A stretch of DNA of 64,000 bases. Source: DUOA01 sp012839095 (GTDB taxonomy: Bacteria; Bacillota; Clostridia; Caldicoprobacterales; DTU083). Below the pieces are notes generated by a model. It was not told where the DNA came from. It saw nothing but the letters and a program-made list of their open reading frames with translations, and did no database searches. The stretch is taken from NCBI GenBank assembly GCA_050951505.1, contig JBMNJE010000010.1:62001-126000 (forward strand). The letters run 5' to 3'. Position 1 is the first letter of the stretch. Each line of letters starts with the position of its first letter. This document shows, one piece after another, positions 35,599 through 43,668 of the stretch. A program made the position numbers and the translations under genes.

Positions 35599-36330
35599 TT
35601 ACTCCAATTTAATGCTATACCGGAATCTATCCCCGCATATAGTTCCCTTAGTATACTCTATGCATCTCTGATTGCTGTATGTTTTCCTTTCAATATCCAG
35701 GGCCGGTGAGCCTTTTCCCACTCCGAAATAAAATGCCTCTTTTTCACCGATTAATGCAGCTCCGAATGACTCTTCCGCAGTATTAGGTATAATGCCGTAT
35801 GTGTTTCTCATGAGATCATATAGGGGGGCTTTTTTCAAATCCTCCTCTTTCAGATTAGGAAACAAATCAGCAGGCAGATAAGTGGATTCTATTGCTATAA
35901 GCAGATTATCTGCATATCTCAGCCTTTTGATGTAATAAGCACGGGGCTCGCTTTGGTCTAAATTCAGCTGTAATCTGATCTCAGAACTGCATACCTGCAG
36001 GTTGAATTCCAGCAGCTCTGAGCGGGGTTCGAATCCTTTTTTCCTGAACTCTTCAGTAAAGCTGTAAAAACTCATAAGATTTTGTTCGATAGCAGGAATA
36101 GTAACATAAGTGCCTTTTCCCTGCTTTCTGACAAGGTAGCCTTCCTTCTCCAGTTCCGCCAGGGCTTGCCTTACGGTTATCCTGCTAACGCCGTATTGTT
36201 CGCATAGTTCGAATTCGGAAGGTATCTTCTGCCCCTTTGCCCATTCCTTGTCAGCAATTTTCTGCAGTAATATATTTTTTAGTTGATGATACAGTGCAAC
36301 CGGTGATTTCTCATTCAGCAATTGATCCAT
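35599..36330 (-). CDS. GntR/HutC-family transcriptional regulator with UTRA domain
   Basis: 243 residues. N-terminal winged helix-turn-helix of the GntR type (about 8-75, with GQKIPSEFELCEQYGVSRIT and VRQALAELEKEGYLVRKQGK), followed by a UTRA ligand-binding domain (about 95-240). UTRA proteins usually bind a phosphorylated or amino sugar and release DNA. Palindromes TTGTTATAACAA and TTGTTATAACAT stand at its own promoter and at the promoter of the SIS/PfkB operon, so it very likely represses both. The ATG follows CGAGGAGAG. Confidence 0.94.
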   Translation of the reverse strand: MDQLLNEKSPVALYHQLKNILLQKIADKEWAKGQKIPSEFELCEQYGVSRITVRQALAELEKEGYLVRKQGKGTYVTIPAIEQNLMSFYSFTEEFRKKGFEPRSELLEFNLQVCSSEIRLQLNLDQSEPRAYYIKRLRYADNLLIAIESTYLPADLFPNLKEEDLKKAPLYDLMRNTYGIIPNTAEESFGAALIGEKEAFYFGVGKGSPALDIERKTYSNQRCIEYTKGTICGDRFRYSIKLE

Positions 36331-36390
36331 AACTCTCCTCGATTTAAATTATTCTTCTTGTAGTCTGCGTATCAATGTACAGTCATAATA

Positions 36391-36402
36391 TTGTTATAAC
36401 AA
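36391..36402. promoter_or_regulatory. Autoregulatory operator of the GntR/UTRA gene
   Basis: A perfect 12-bp palindrome TTGTTATAACAA, 61 bases before the regulator ATG. On the minus strand it lies between a -35-like TATACA and a -10-like TATTAT, so binding would exclude RNA polymerase. Confidence 0.6.
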
Positions 36403-36442
36403 CCTTGTATACAGAATATTTTAGTACTACATCAAGAAAAAG

Positions 36443-36626
36443 TCAAACCTGTTTAACCTGTCTTCCATATGCTGCTGCAGTCATTATTTCTCTGAAATAC
36501 AGGTAGTTTTCAAGAGGGACATCAGGAGGTATGGCATGATCCACATGAGGAATGCCATTCCACTAACGGAATTCGATCTGCCGGCTTGAACATGAGGGTG
36601 TTTAAGTACCGTTCTCTTGGTAACAT
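36443..36626 (-). pseudogene. Internally deleted remnant of a URO-D-like (uroporphyrinogen decarboxylase family) gene
   Basis: An ATG at 36626 with GGAGG 4 bases upstream begins MLPRERYLNTLMFKPADRIP, the classic start of URO-D-like proteins. After about 24 residues the match ends and the frame stops at 36522. In another frame, 36562-36443 encodes WNGIPHVDHAIPPDVPLENY and a following helix to a stop, which looks like the C-terminal end of the same family. About 300 residues in between are missing, so this is one gene with a large internal deletion joined near 36555-36562. A TATAAT-like -10 (36683-36688, minus strand) may still drive transcription towards the GntR gene. The rest of the gap 36627-36746 shows nothing else. 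Confidence 0.65.
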
Positions 36627-36746
36627 GCTGCCTCCTTCAAATGTGTACTTAGTAATTTTGAGAAGAAAGTTCTGTTTCTGGCATTATACAATTAAATGAT
36701 GTGTAGGCCACTAAGTTGTACAGGCAGAAGAACATAGAAATTGCGG

Positions 36747-38709
36747 TTAGGAGTTAATAAGCAAAATTGCTGCTGTTCTCTTCTCCGGCAGTTTAATGGT
36801 AAGGCCTTCCGCCAGTTCATTGCCTCTCTTGTTATAAATAATATTTCTGCCGTCGATATCGTGGATGCTATAATACCGATTCTCATCAAGACCTTTTAAC
36901 TTCACTACAATAGAATCCTGTTCGCAGGTTTCTTGTCTGAATGCCTGTATGATACCCTTGTTATCCTTAATAAACATATAGACGGTCCACTTGTCAGTTT
37001 CCGATTCAGGATGCCATGGCGTCAGAACATAGAAGTCACCGTAGAAAAATGGTTTAATCATCTTCCATTCTTTCTGGCCCTGTCTCAGTAAATCAAAGTT
37101 CAATGTTCTATCCTGGGTATATTCAAAGCCATAGTTCAGTATAGGAAGATATGATGCCCTTAGTACATATAGATCCGGTTTTCCTGCTTCCAGCTGATCA
37201 ACTGATTCTTTTGTAGAAGCACCACAGCAGGGTATCCATTCCATGAAAGAGGTTGTCATAGAAAGCCTAAGTGCTGCACTTGTTCTGTCACTGTCGCTTC
37301 TTAACATGGGTATTGCACGGCGCATTGATTCCAAATCATTTCTTCCGCCGCCGCTGGCACATGAGTCAATAAAGGGCAGTTTATTCGTCTTTCTGCAATA
37401 ATCAATTATATTGTCCCAAAGGCGGTAATGCCCCTGAACATATAAGTTCTCTGTTATACCGGTTCTTTCACCGTCTTCCATCTGATCCCCGATGCTCCAG
37501 TAAGGCGCGGGATCACAGTTGAAATCCTCCCTGTACATGTGGATTCCGTGTTCATCCATTGTGCTGATTATCCGTTCAGTGAGCCAGCTGACACAATCCT
37601 CCCTGGCCAGGTTAGCCAGTTTAACCGGTCCGCCGTCTGTCAAAACCCATTCCGGATTAAATCCGTAATTTTGCGACAGTGCTTCCACATGAGTTACCCT
37701 TTCAGGTTCAAACCACATCATTGTATATGCACCGTGTTTTTCTGCATACTCAACGGATTGTCTGATGCTGTCACCAGGCCATTTTTCCCTGTCCAGGGTC
37801 CATGTGCCTACAGTACCCCACCAATCAGCAGGAACTGATTTATTATATGGATCGCAGTACCAGCCTGCGTCAACCCATCTAATGTCCATTTCAAGGCTTT
37901 CCTGATAATACTTATCAAGAGATGGTTTCCAGCTGCCATAATACTCGGATATACTTCCGTCACTGTTCGGTCTTCCTGTATCAAGCGCAAGACAATTTGT
38001 TATCATTGGTCGTACAGGTTCAGTTTCTTTTGCGCCATTACGCGGCATCACATGATTAACAAACCATTTACGCCAATGATTCATTGCAATGCTCTTATCT
38101 CTGTTTGCATCACAGGTTATGATACACATTAAGGGTGTCCTGATTTTTTCACCCGGTTTTAAATATGTATCAAGATTAATTACGCCTTTGGCAGCAAGAT
38201 GTACGCCTTCTTCTGTGCTGTTGAAAACGGCTTTCCATGTACCGGCCCAGCCTAAGGCAATCAGGTAAGAGCATTCATCGGCTTCAAGTAAAAAGTATGG
38301 AAAGTTTACATGGGTTGCCCTGCCTGTTACTGCGCTGAATTCTGTATTCCTTTCGCTTAGATCAATCTCATAAGGCCTGTACTGGTTTACATGGTCCCCC
38401 AGTATTCCTTTCAATACAGGATTTTTTCCTTCCAGTATCCTATCTGCGCATTTTAACTCACTGATATTTCGGGTATTGGATGTGCCGGTATTTTCGAACC
38501 ATACTGTCTGTGTAAATGCATTGTATTTATCATAGCTTTCAGTCAATACTGTAACCTTTATGTCATCTTTAAAATCATATGTATAAGCAGAATATTTAAC
38601 GTTATTATCTACTTTTTCTTCCCTGGTCGATAACTTAAAATGGCAGGTCCTCAAAGCCTCTTATGACATTTCCATCGTACTTAAAGCTGACAGGAATGTT
38701 ACTAAACAT
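36747..38709 (-). CDS. GH36-type alpha-galactosidase, 1-bp frame disruption near the N-terminus
   Basis: The natural start is ATG 38709, behind GGAGGG at 9 bases, giving MFSNIPVSFKYDGNVI, a typical start for this family. After 24 codons the frame reaches TAA (38635-38637). Removing one T from the run of four at 38637-38640 joins it smoothly (EDLPF-KLSTREEK) to the 630-residue body. The body has the GH36 features: substrate loop MMWFEPERV, nucleophile region MYREDFN and acid/base region DSCASGGGRNDLE. There is no signal peptide, so it acts on imported alpha-galactosides such as melibiose or raffinose-type sugars. The body alone is open from TTG 38654 but lacks a ribosome site. A sequencing error, a mutation or a +1 slip at UUU-UAA could explain the break. 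Confidence 0.85.
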
Positions 38710-38766
38710 TATTAGGTTCCCTCCATATACAATACATGCATACTTTCTGTATCTCATTTTTTTCTT

Positions 38767-38793
38767 GTTGCTGTTTGGTTGCTGTACAGCAAC
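38767..38793. promoter_or_regulatory. Palindrome with three GTTGCTG half-sites upstream of the alpha-galactosidase
   Basis: GTTGCTG at 38767-38773 and again at 38778-38784, the latter forming the perfect 16-bp palindrome GTTGCTGTACAGCAAC (38778-38793). It stands 58-84 bases before the alpha-galactosidase ATG. This looks like a repressor or activator site of the LacI/AraC size range; the protein that binds it is unknown. Confidence 0.5.
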
Positions 38794-38814
38794 TTAATTT
38801 CGTTATACATTACC

Positions 38815-39021
38815 TCACCACGATACTTTTCTGCTGTAATCCTCCAGCAATTCTTTTTCCGTTTTCTTATGCGATAATAATTTGATCAAATCTGCCTTCG
38901 CGTCTGTTTCATTCTCATATTCATTCAGAATTTTACAAAGCATGAATTTGGTAGCTGTTTTATGTATTATATAGCCTTTTTTGATTTGCTTTCTTTTTAA
39001 TAACTTCCCTATCTTAATCAT
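38815..39021 (-). CDS. Small basic protein of unknown function
   Basis: 68 residues, strongly basic in the first third (IKIGKLLKRKQIKKGYIIHK) and helical and acidic-basic mixed afterwards. AAGGGAG stands 10 bases before the ATG, and a promoter with a palindrome lies upstream (39067-39089), so it is probably real. I recognise no family and see no Cys, signal or membrane segment. The basic start could bind nucleic acid. It lies upstream of the alpha-galactosidase on the same strand but is separated from it by the palindrome at 38767-38793. Confidence 0.6.
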   Translation of the reverse strand: MIKIGKLLKRKQIKKGYIIHKTATKFMLCKILNEYENETDAKADLIKLLSHKKTEKELLEDYSRKVSW

Positions 39022-39066
39022 TTATGTATGGCTCCCTTATATCCCGACACTACATGGAATTAGTAT

Positions 39067-39089
39067 ATTATAGTAAGTAGAACTACTTA
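39067..39089 (-). promoter_or_regulatory. -10 box with adjoining 16-bp palindrome before the small basic gene
   Basis: On the minus strand TATAAT (39067-39072) is directly preceded by TAAGTAG-TT-CTACTTA (39074-39089), whose 7-base arms are perfect. The palindrome fills the -10/-35 spacer, the usual place for a repressor. The -35 is weak. The remaining gap 39090-39236 shows nothing else. Confidence 0.45.
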
Positions 39090-39236
39090 TTTTGAAAATT
39101 TGAACATATTAGTTAGACCATTAAGAAGATTCAATCAATTGTTAATATTACATTAGCATATATTCCCATAGAACACAATTGCTATTTGTTGATAGCTTTG
39201 ATTTGGATTTGGCATATTTACTCAAGTTTATCATGC

Positions 39237-39260
39237 AAAAACCCGCTTAAATAGCGGGTT
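39237..39260 (-). terminator. Terminator after tRNA-Arg
   Basis: Perfect 8-bp stem AACCCGCT / AGCGGGTT with loop TAAAT, followed on the minus strand by TTTT. It lies 14 bases after the tRNA. Confidence 0.75.
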
Positions 39261-39273
39261 TTCAGACAAATTG

Positions 39274-39350
39274 TGGCGCACCCGAAGGGATTCGAACCCC
39301 TGACCTGCGGTTTAGGAAACCGACGCTCTATCCTGCTGAGCTACGGGTGC
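39274..39350 (-). tRNA. tRNA-Arg (anticodon CCU)
   Basis: 77 bases with an encoded CCA end. The acceptor arms GCACCCG and CGGGTGC pair perfectly. The D-loop GCTCAGCAGGATAGAGC, the anticodon loop TTCCTAA (anticodon CCT, reading AGG) and the T-arm GGGGTTCGAATCCC are all present. The base pair closing the top of the anticodon stem is a mismatch, as also seen in other tRNA-Arg(CCU) genes. A hairpin terminator follows. The gene stands alone; no integrated element or attachment-site repeat is visible beside it. Confidence 0.97.
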
Positions 39351-39426
39351 ACAAGAGAACAAAGTATATTTTACACCCACAGCACGGCTTTGTCAACCGC
39401 CGATTCAGCCGATTCAGGCTTATAGC

Positions 39427-39459
39427 AGGGCTTACTGAGCATTATGTTCAGTAAGCCCT
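39427..39459 (-). terminator. Hairpin spanning the stop codon of the dehydrogenase gene
   Basis: A perfect 12-bp stem (AGGGCTTACTGA / TCAGTAAGCCCT) with a 9-base loop. The gene's TGA lies inside the stem. No T-run follows on either strand, so it may protect the message end rather than terminate by itself. Confidence 0.45.
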
Positions 39460-40425
39460 TAATACTTCCGGATTTACTACATGGAAGGGCCGGCGGCCAT
39501 TGAAAAAATCAATTATGCTCTGAGCCGATTCCCTGGTCATGCAATGCCGGGTCTCTATTGTATCAGTACCAATATGCGGCGTAAGTACTACATTGTCCAT
39601 CTTAAGAAGTTCCGGTGAAATTTTCGGTTCATGCTCGAAAACATCCAGAGCTGCACCGGCCAGCTTTCCTCTGCTCAAAGCATTCACCAGCGCAGCTTCA
39701 TCAACAACAGACCCTCTGGAAACGTTTATCAGATAAGCTTCCGGCTTCATCAGGGACAGCTCCCGCTGTCCAATCAAGTGGCGGGTTTCTTTGGTCAGGG
39801 GCGTATGAATGCTTATGACATCGGCTGTTCTTAGCAGGTCATCCAGTCTCTTGTATGCTGCACCCAGTTCCATTTCAATGACCGGATCCAGGCGTTTGCG
39901 TTTGTAGTAGGAAATGCGCATGCCAAAGGCAGCTGCTCTTTTAGCCACAGCACCGCCGATACGGCCCATACCCACAATCCCCAGTTCCTTGCCGCTCAGC
40001 CCGCTGCCCATATATTTGAGCATACCCCATTCAAAATTGCTGTCTGTTCTGAGCCTGCGATCCAACTCGGTGATTCTGCGCATCAAACTAAGCATCAGGC
40101 CCATAGTGACTTCAGCCGTGGCATCGGCAACCACATCGGGAATATTGGTTACGACAATACCTCTGCCGGTGGCGGCTCTGATATCAACATTATCATAACC
40201 TGCTCCGAAAACGCTGATGATCTCCAATTCCGGTGCGGCGTCCATTACCTCTTCATCCACATCCACGCCGGCTGCTATAATTCCTGCACAGTCACCAACA
40301 GCCTTCAGCAAATCAGACTTGGGCATCCAGCCATTTTCATATACATAAACATCAAATTGTTTTTTTAATTCCTGAAGACCTTCCGGTAAAAGAGGATAGG
40401 TCACCAGTATTTTCTTTCTGTTCAT
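39448..40425 (-). CDS. D-isomer-specific 2-hydroxyacid dehydrogenase
   Basis: 325 residues, the usual length. NAD-binding motif GIVGMGRIGGAVAKRAAAFG (about 149-168), then VISIHTPLTKETRHLI, NVSRGSVVDEAALV and the catalytic His region in VVLTPHIGTDT. These enzymes reduce 2-keto acids to D-2-hydroxy acids (D-lactate, glycerate or related). The substrate cannot be told from the sequence; the closest general look is glyoxylate/hydroxypyruvate reductase. The ATG at 40425 has AAGGAAGG 5 bases upstream; the longer frame from 40479 has no ribosome site. Confidence 0.92.
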   Translation of the reverse strand: MNRKKILVTYPLLPEGLQELKKQFDVYVYENGWMPKSDLLKAVGDCAGIIAAGVDVDEEVMDAAPELEIISVFGAGYDNVDIRAATGRGIVVTNIPDVVADATAEVTMGLMLSLMRRITELDRRLRTDSNFEWGMLKYMGSGLSGKELGIVGMGRIGGAVAKRAAAFGMRISYYKRKRLDPVIEMELGAAYKRLDDLLRTADVISIHTPLTKETRHLIGQRELSLMKPEAYLINVSRGSVVDEAALVNALSRGKLAGAALDVFEHEPKISPELLKMDNVVLTPHIGTDTIETRHCMTRESAQSIIDFFNGRRPFHVVNPEVLRAY

Positions 40426-40551
40426 CTTTGCCTTCCTTTTCATCTGATACGATCTGAATATCCAGCTTCTGCCATACAATTAACATTTTAACCTGTATTT
40501 CGATATTCTGCAATATCCATCCCGAATCAGACCAAGGCTAAACAGGCAGTT

Positions 40552-41346
40552 TTATTTATCGTAACCTGAGGCTTCCTCATACAGCCAGTATGTGATTTCA
40601 TAATTTTCATATTCCGGTTCGGTTATATAGAGCCGGGTATAGCCAACAACACCAATTCCTTCTTTCAGTATTCTTTTTTCATAGTAGGGACCGTTTTTAT
40701 CCTGATAGGATACAGTGTATACCTTAGCTCCATCCTCATCTTCCACGCTTTCTATGGTGCATTCCAGAACTATATCCTCCCCCTCGCTTCCCTTTACCGT
40801 CTGGGTCCAGGAATGCCCTTCCTTCAGAGGAGTCTGAATAAGCACCATTTTATCAAAGAGATCAAGCATCATTTCGGCCTTTTTCTCCTGAATGAGGGAA
40901 TCAGATGTTACGATAAAACTGACGGAAAGTGAAAAATCACGGTCAGACTCCCCGTCAGACATATCGAATACTTCACCTTTCGCAGAATAAACTATTTGTT
41001 CTTCTTTTCTTTCTATCTTTTCCAGCACTGCATCATGGCCGTATTCTGCAAATCCGTTGTATACCCATTTGTACCCCTCTTTGTCAGGCAGCAGGGCCTG
41101 CAGTCGGGCATCCGGCTCTGGTGCCGGTGGTGGCGTTGGTTCTTCTGCCGGTTCAGGGGTTGATTCAGGTGTGGATTCAGGCTGCTCTGGTTCAGGTGTG
41201 GATTCGGGCTGCTGTGCAGGTTCGGGCGTTTCTGTCGGCTGAGGCGGGTTGTTGGTCTCCTCAGGCTGGACGGGACCGGTGCAGCTTGTAACAATCAAAG
41301 CCATTACCAGGGTCACTGCAATAATAAATGGAAAGCGTAGTTTCAT
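40552..41346 (-). CDS. Lipoprotein with Pro/Glu/Thr-rich linker, unknown function
   Basis: 264 residues. Lipoprotein signal with lipobox ALIVTSC (Cys22). Residues about 25-80 are a repetitive linker of PESTPEPEQ-type units that would lift the domain off the membrane. The C-terminal domain (about 80-264) is acidic and strand-rich (GYKWVYNGFAEYGHDAVLEK, WLYEE). I do not recognise the family; the pattern resembles small surface lipoproteins of Clostridia. Codon use is normal. GGAGTG lies 8 bases before the ATG. Confidence 0.8.
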   Translation of the reverse strand: MKLRFPFIIAVTLVMALIVTSCTGPVQPEETNNPPQPTETPEPAQQPESTPEPEQPESTPESTPEPAEEPTPPPAPEPDARLQALLPDKEGYKWVYNGFAEYGHDAVLEKIERKEEQIVYSAKGEVFDMSDGESDRDFSLSVSFIVTSDSLIQEKKAEMMLDLFDKMVLIQTPLKEGHSWTQTVKGSEGEDIVLECTIESVEDEDGAKVYTVSYQDKNGPYYEKRILKEGIGVVGYTRLYITEPEYENYEITYWLYEEASGYDK

Positions 41347-41506
41347 TAAATATCACTCCTGTCTTATGTTTGCTGAGAAGAATGCTTTCTGATATCCAAG
41401 CTTATCATATTATTATTTCAACTTTTGCCGAAATTTTTACAGGGTCTTTTTTCTTGCATAACAATAACATTAACTTTTTGTTGCCTGATTATTACTTTTT
41501 TATGCC

Positions 41507-43030
41507 TTACCTGTAGAAATCAACGACTTCATCAGTTTTGACCCGTTCCAGCAGCCTGCCGTCCTGGTCAAATGTATATCTGTATACATAGCTTGCACCG
41601 CCAATCGTAAATGCAGACGTAGCAGGTGAAAAAAATGTGTCAGTAATGCTTTCAACATCCCATGTCAGCTTTTTCGAATCATCCAATGCCAGCCTGCCTC
41701 CGAGAGAGCCCTTAACCGAATAGAACTCCTGCGGTCGGCCTGATTCAGGACTACACACCAAAAGCACGGCAGTGAAATGTTCCCGCACAAGATCGGTCAG
41801 CTCTTCATTTGAAATATCCAGCCTGCCGTCAAAAATGTATTTGAGAATGGCAGCAATATCCTGGCGGCTGCCCTGGTTTTCTTCGTCTTCAGTTACAGGA
41901 ACGGAATATGCACTCAGATAAATCAATCCGTTATACTCCAGCATATCAGTGATGTAGTAATGAATGTCATCCGATTCATATAAGAATGAATCCACTATCT
42001 CCCCGTCCCTGCTCACCTTGACAATACGGGCATATTCACCAGCTATAAAACTTCCAAGCTGCACGATATAGCCGTCACCCAGCTTTGCAGCATTCCATAT
42101 TCCGTAATTTCCCACTTCTGTTTTGTGAAACTTTACAACATTTCCCTGCATATCATACTCGTTCAGACAAAAGTATTTAAGGTCCCCCCTGCTGAACACA
42201 ACAATTTTCTCATCTGACGGCACAATAGCACCAATGTATTCGGATTTAAATCCGTTTTCAAGCCTTTTTTGCCACAGGATCGTCCCATTGGAATCAACCA
42301 GTGCCATCCAGGCATAACTTTTCTGGATGTCGGGAGTTGTCGGCGATTGTCCGTAAACAATTACCTTCTCATCAAAAGGAACATAACCTTCAATCCAAAA
42401 GCTGCTGAACTCCACATTCCAGACCGGTTTGTCATTAATATACTTCTCAAGAATACTTACGTCATGAACATGGAATCCCAAATCTTCATCATATTTTTCC
42501 CTGGATAAATACCTGTAAGATACGCCGTCCTTGTGTTTTATTGAATCCCTTCTCATGTAATACCCATGAATATTCTTGTAGTTCCAAAGGTTTCGGAGAT
42601 CCTGGGGTGTTGGATCCTCCTGAAAGATTTCATATCCTCCGATGCTGCCCTCAATAATGCTTTTCTCAATCACTTCTGCTGTCTTATCATAAGTGAATGT
42701 TCCTGTTCTTATGTCCCTGAAAACTTTCTTTATTTCCCCTCTGGACAGCCCTTCCATGGGCAGATCGTTTTCAAGGAAAAATGTCACTGCCTCATTGTAT
42801 TCCCTTATATCTGCAGCGATGGCATAGGTGGAAAACCCGGCTATCAGCAGCACAAGTATTGTACATACAGCCACCAGCGGCCTGAGCCCCGGCCTTCTGC
42901 CACGTTTTGCCGGTAATGCCCTGCCGCCTGAGTCTGCCTGCTGCAAACAGAATGACAATACTTTTTCCTTGTCAGGAAGCGGTATCTCATCCAGCTGTTT
43001 TAAAACATCTGCTATATCATTCTTTTTCAT
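41507..43030 (-). CDS. Membrane-spanning anti-sigma-type protein with large external domain
   Basis: 507 residues. The cytoplasmic N-terminus (1-50) is followed by one membrane helix (about 52-72, LVAVCTILVLLIAGFSTYAIA) and a large outer region (73-507) with repeated strand-rich segments such as KSYAWMALVDSNGTILWQKR and VSRDGEIVDSFLYE, resembling beta-propeller blades. It starts 16 bases after the ECF sigma factor stop, with GGAGGGG upstream, so the pair is a sigma/anti-sigma module in which the outer domain probably senses a signal. No zinc-binding HxxxCxxC is visible in the short N-terminus. Anti-sigma activity is inferred from position and topology. Confidence 0.75.
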   Translation of the reverse strand: MKKNDIADVLKQLDEIPLPDKEKVLSFCLQQADSGGRALPAKRGRRPGLRPLVAVCTILVLLIAGFSTYAIAADIREYNEAVTFFLENDLPMEGLSRGEIKKVFRDIRTGTFTYDKTAEVIEKSIIEGSIGGYEIFQEDPTPQDLRNLWNYKNIHGYYMRRDSIKHKDGVSYRYLSREKYDEDLGFHVHDVSILEKYINDKPVWNVEFSSFWIEGYVPFDEKVIVYGQSPTTPDIQKSYAWMALVDSNGTILWQKRLENGFKSEYIGAIVPSDEKIVVFSRGDLKYFCLNEYDMQGNVVKFHKTEVGNYGIWNAAKLGDGYIVQLGSFIAGEYARIVKVSRDGEIVDSFLYESDDIHYYITDMLEYNGLIYLSAYSVPVTEDEENQGSRQDIAAILKYIFDGRLDISNEELTDLVREHFTAVLLVCSPESGRPQEFYSVKGSLGGRLALDDSKKLTWDVESITDTFFSPATSAFTIGGASYVYRYTFDQDGRLLERVKTDEVVDFYR

Positions 43031-43046
43031 TATGCGCCCCTCCGAA

Positions 43047-43571
43047 TCATGAATAATAATTCTTCAGTTTTCTGACAGCGCGCTGATATTTTTTCTGAGC
43101 AGAGGCAAGGCTGAGCCCCATAATCCTGGCAATTTCCTTATGAGGTAAATTTGCATAAAGACGCAATATGAGGCATTGTTTTTCTTCCTTGTCCAATATG
43201 CTTAGCATATCAAGCACTTCAAGACGTGACAGATCGGGCTGTGTCCGGGGACCAGTTCCCTGATTTGAATCCTCGATTGATACTGCCGGCCTTCTTTTGC
43301 GAATAATGTCAATTGAGCAATTACGCGCTATTGTCATTATCCATGCCTTGGCATTGCTGCCGCTTTTATAAGTATGCGCATACTTCATAATCCCGATCAT
43401 GGTATTCTGCAGTGCATCCTCTGCATCCTGATAATTGCCTGTTATTGCATAAGCCACTGAAAATATCATTCTGGCCATGCAGTCGTATATTACAGCCAAA
43501 GCATCTCTTTCACCCATTGATAGCTCAACGATGGCTCTGTCACAAGCTTTATTGAGCTTTTCATCCCCCAC
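43047..43571 (-). CDS. ECF-type RNA polymerase sigma factor
   Basis: About 174 residues from GTG 43571, which has AGAGGTG 8 bases upstream; GTG 43592 is an alternative. Region 2 reads ALAVIYDCMARMIFSVAYAI followed by DAEDALQNTMIGIMKY. Region 4 reads DKEEKQCLILRLYANLPHKE followed by IARIMGLSLASAQKKYQRA. It directs RNA polymerase to a small regulon, likely including this operon and possibly the lipoprotein at 40552. It is followed at once by its putative membrane anti-sigma factor. Confidence 0.93.
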   Translation of the reverse strand: MGDEKLNKACDRAIVELSMGERDALAVIYDCMARMIFSVAYAITGNYQDAEDALQNTMIGIMKYAHTYKSGSNAKAWIMTIARNCSIDIIRKRRPAVSIEDSNQGTGPRTQPDLSRLEVLDMLSILDKEEKQCLILRLYANLPHKEIARIMGLSLASAQKKYQRAVRKLKNYYS

Positions 43572-43668
43572 CCGCTTGTCACCTCTTTGCACTGTCTCTG
43601 TATAATATAGCGTTTCAGAACAGCATTTGCGGACACCGCTGATTAATTTTTTCAGACAGTATCTGTAC

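Noticed and set aside
39274..39350. Integrated element at the tRNA-Arg gene
   Set aside because: No integrase gene, direct repeat of the tRNA end or phage genes are seen on either side.
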